Of a DNA stretch of 64,000 bases, positions 63,135 to 64,000 are shown piece after piece (position 1 is the stretch's first letter; each line of letters opens with the position of its first letter). Made by a program: the position numbers and the translations under genes. The notes beneath the pieces are model-generated. The model worked only from the letters and a program-made list of their open reading frames with translations, made no database searches and was not told the origin of the DNA. The stretch lies in the NCBI GenBank assembly GCA_016183765.1, contig JACPEA010000004.1:1-64000 (forward strand), given 5' to 3'. The DNA is from Bacteroidota bacterium. Lineage in GTDB: Bacteria; Bacteroidota; Bacteroidia; Chitinophagales; Chitinophagaceae.

Positions 63135-64000
63135 TCACATCGCGTCAGCATCTGTTGTCTGTGTCAGGATCTCTTTCTGTTTCCGCAGGCTCTGGTTCAC
63201 CAGGTATACGCCTACCAGCGTGATCAGTGAACCGATGATGATGCTGATCGTGATCTTTTCACTCATCACCAGCGACCCTACAAAAATAGCAACGATGGGG
63301 TTGATGTAGGCGTACAGTGCAGCCACGGCAGGTTCCAGGTGTTTCATTGTGTAGATGAATGCAGCGAAAGTGATGAGGTTACTGGCGATAACCAGGTAGG
63401 CGATGGCTCCCCAGGTTTCGGCAGGGATATCGGCCACTGGTATATGATCGCCCGAAATCAATAACATGAGGTACAGGATGACAGCGCTGATCAGCATCTG
63501 CCAGCCGGTGGCGTTATAGGCGTTCATCTTCATCTTGGTGCGCGACAGTACAATGGTTCCCACGCTCCAGCTTAACATGGCCAGTACCGAGAGGAGGATG
63601 CCCCATACATATCCTTCCGTTTGGTTCTGAAAGGCATTGTCGTAGAACACCACAGCAATACCGCCGATGCCCAGGAACAGTCCGATAAAAGTGCCTGTTG
63701 TGATCTTCGTGTTTTTAAAGAAGATCCTTTCAATGATCACCACCGAAAGCGGGTATAATGCAGAGATCAGCGCGCCCATACCACTGGGCACATATTTCAG
63801 CGCAACCGTAGCAATGCCATTGGCCGACAGGAATAGGAGCACAGCCATCATGGTCAGCCACCGGAACTCTTTCCAGGTAGGTATTTTCTCCCCCTTTACT
63901 AAAAAAAATGCGACCAGTATGACACCTGCAATAAACTGCCTGATAGAAGCCACTTCCAGTCCGGGCACTTTCTGCACGCCAATCTTACTGGCGATCCAGC
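63135..64000 (-). CDS. EamA-family drug/metabolite permease, N-terminus outside the window
   Basis: The frame runs off the right edge; 288 codons are visible, ending at 63135. Two EamA repeats of five hydrophobic segments each are seen. The upstream end continues as WIASKIGVQKVPGLEVASIRQ, the first EamA repeat, so the true start lies beyond base 64000. DMT permeases move metabolites or drugs across the inner membrane; the substrate is unknown. Confidence 0.9.
   Translation of the reverse strand, partial: WIASKIGVQKVPGLEVASIRQFIAGVILVAFFLVKGEKIPTWKEFRWLTMMAVLLFLSANGIATVALKYVPSGMGALISALYPLSVVIIERIFFKNTKITTGTFIGLFLGIGGIAVVFYDNAFQNQTEGYVWGILLSVLAMLSWSVGTIVLSRTKMKMNAYNATGWQMLISAVILYLMLLISGDHIPVADIPAETWGAIAYLVIASNLITFAAFIYTMKHLEPAVAALYAYINPIVAIFVGSLVMSEKITISIIIGSLITLVGVYLVNQSLRKQKEILTQTTDADAM

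Overview
The window looks like chromosomal DNA of a Bacteroidota bacterium, most likely family Chitinophagaceae. The evidence is a SusC/SusD outer-membrane pair, the gliding-motility lipoproteins GldD, GldE and GldH, and a nudix/winged-helix regulator of the type common in this phylum. Many genes also carry the Bacteroidota vegetative promoter (TAnnTTTG at -7, sometimes TTTG 19-20 nt upstream) instead of a -35/-10 pair. No rRNA, tRNA or CRISPR array was found. Apart from an IS200/IS605 transposase remnant at the left edge and a palindromic REP-like composite at 2179-2350, the gene content is ordinary core metabolism and information processing.

Layout. 1-14.8 kb: transposase remnant, LuxR-type response regulator, cupin, YciO-like protein, rnhB, ctaA, a membrane-anchored patatin, lipid kinase, fabH, hydrolase, an HGSNAT-like acyltransferase, typA, a small zinc-ribbon protein and a secreted protein. 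14.8-24.1 kb: obg, then a minus-strand phenylacetate catabolism cluster read as tetR-paaE-paaA-paaB-paaC-paaD-paaG-paaI-paaY. 24.4-31.4 kb: PfkB kinase, asd with an attenuator-like leader, a DUF2461 gene, ligA, a nudix regulator and yicC. 31.4-36.2 kb: gldH overlapping a two-component system, a degenerate arginase-fold protein and dacB. 36.2-46 kb: mutL/pepF divergent pair, ricT-holB, glutathione peroxidase, comF-like gene and radA. 46-52.5 kb: AT-rich gap, susC/susD and a secreted protein. 52.5-64 kb: rng, a tiny basic COX24-type protein, a TPR protein, an HU protein, mutY-ssb-gldE-gldD, DUF3109, lutB, a polysaccharide-deacetylase-like protein and a partial EamA permease.

Most interesting structure. 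The paa cluster is interrupted three times, at paaB|paaC, paaD|paaG and paaI|paaY, by a gene for a small four-helix-bundle protein of the 23S-rRNA intervening-sequence (IVP/S23) family. Each gene is enclosed by two arrays of 7-10 bp tandem repeats in inverted orientation. Each copy has its own repeat sequence, and the arrays abut the stop and start codons of the neighbouring genes. Gene-less versions of the paired array lie at tetR|paaE and asd|DUF2461, and solo or outward arrays lie near 11.6, 34.8, 43.8 and 44.6 kb. In an operon transcript each pair would fold into a long stem with the helix-bundle gene in the loop, which resembles the layout of 23S rRNA intervening sequences. This may be an undescribed mobile or RNA-processing element.

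Two regulatory systems can also be read from the DNA. A palindrome CTAAC-N4-GTTAG occurs at the tetR and paaA promoters, and again upstream of the asd leader. The asd leader carries a promoter, a 14-codon Lys/Thr-rich reading frame, an antiterminator arm and an intrinsic terminator in the classical attenuation order.
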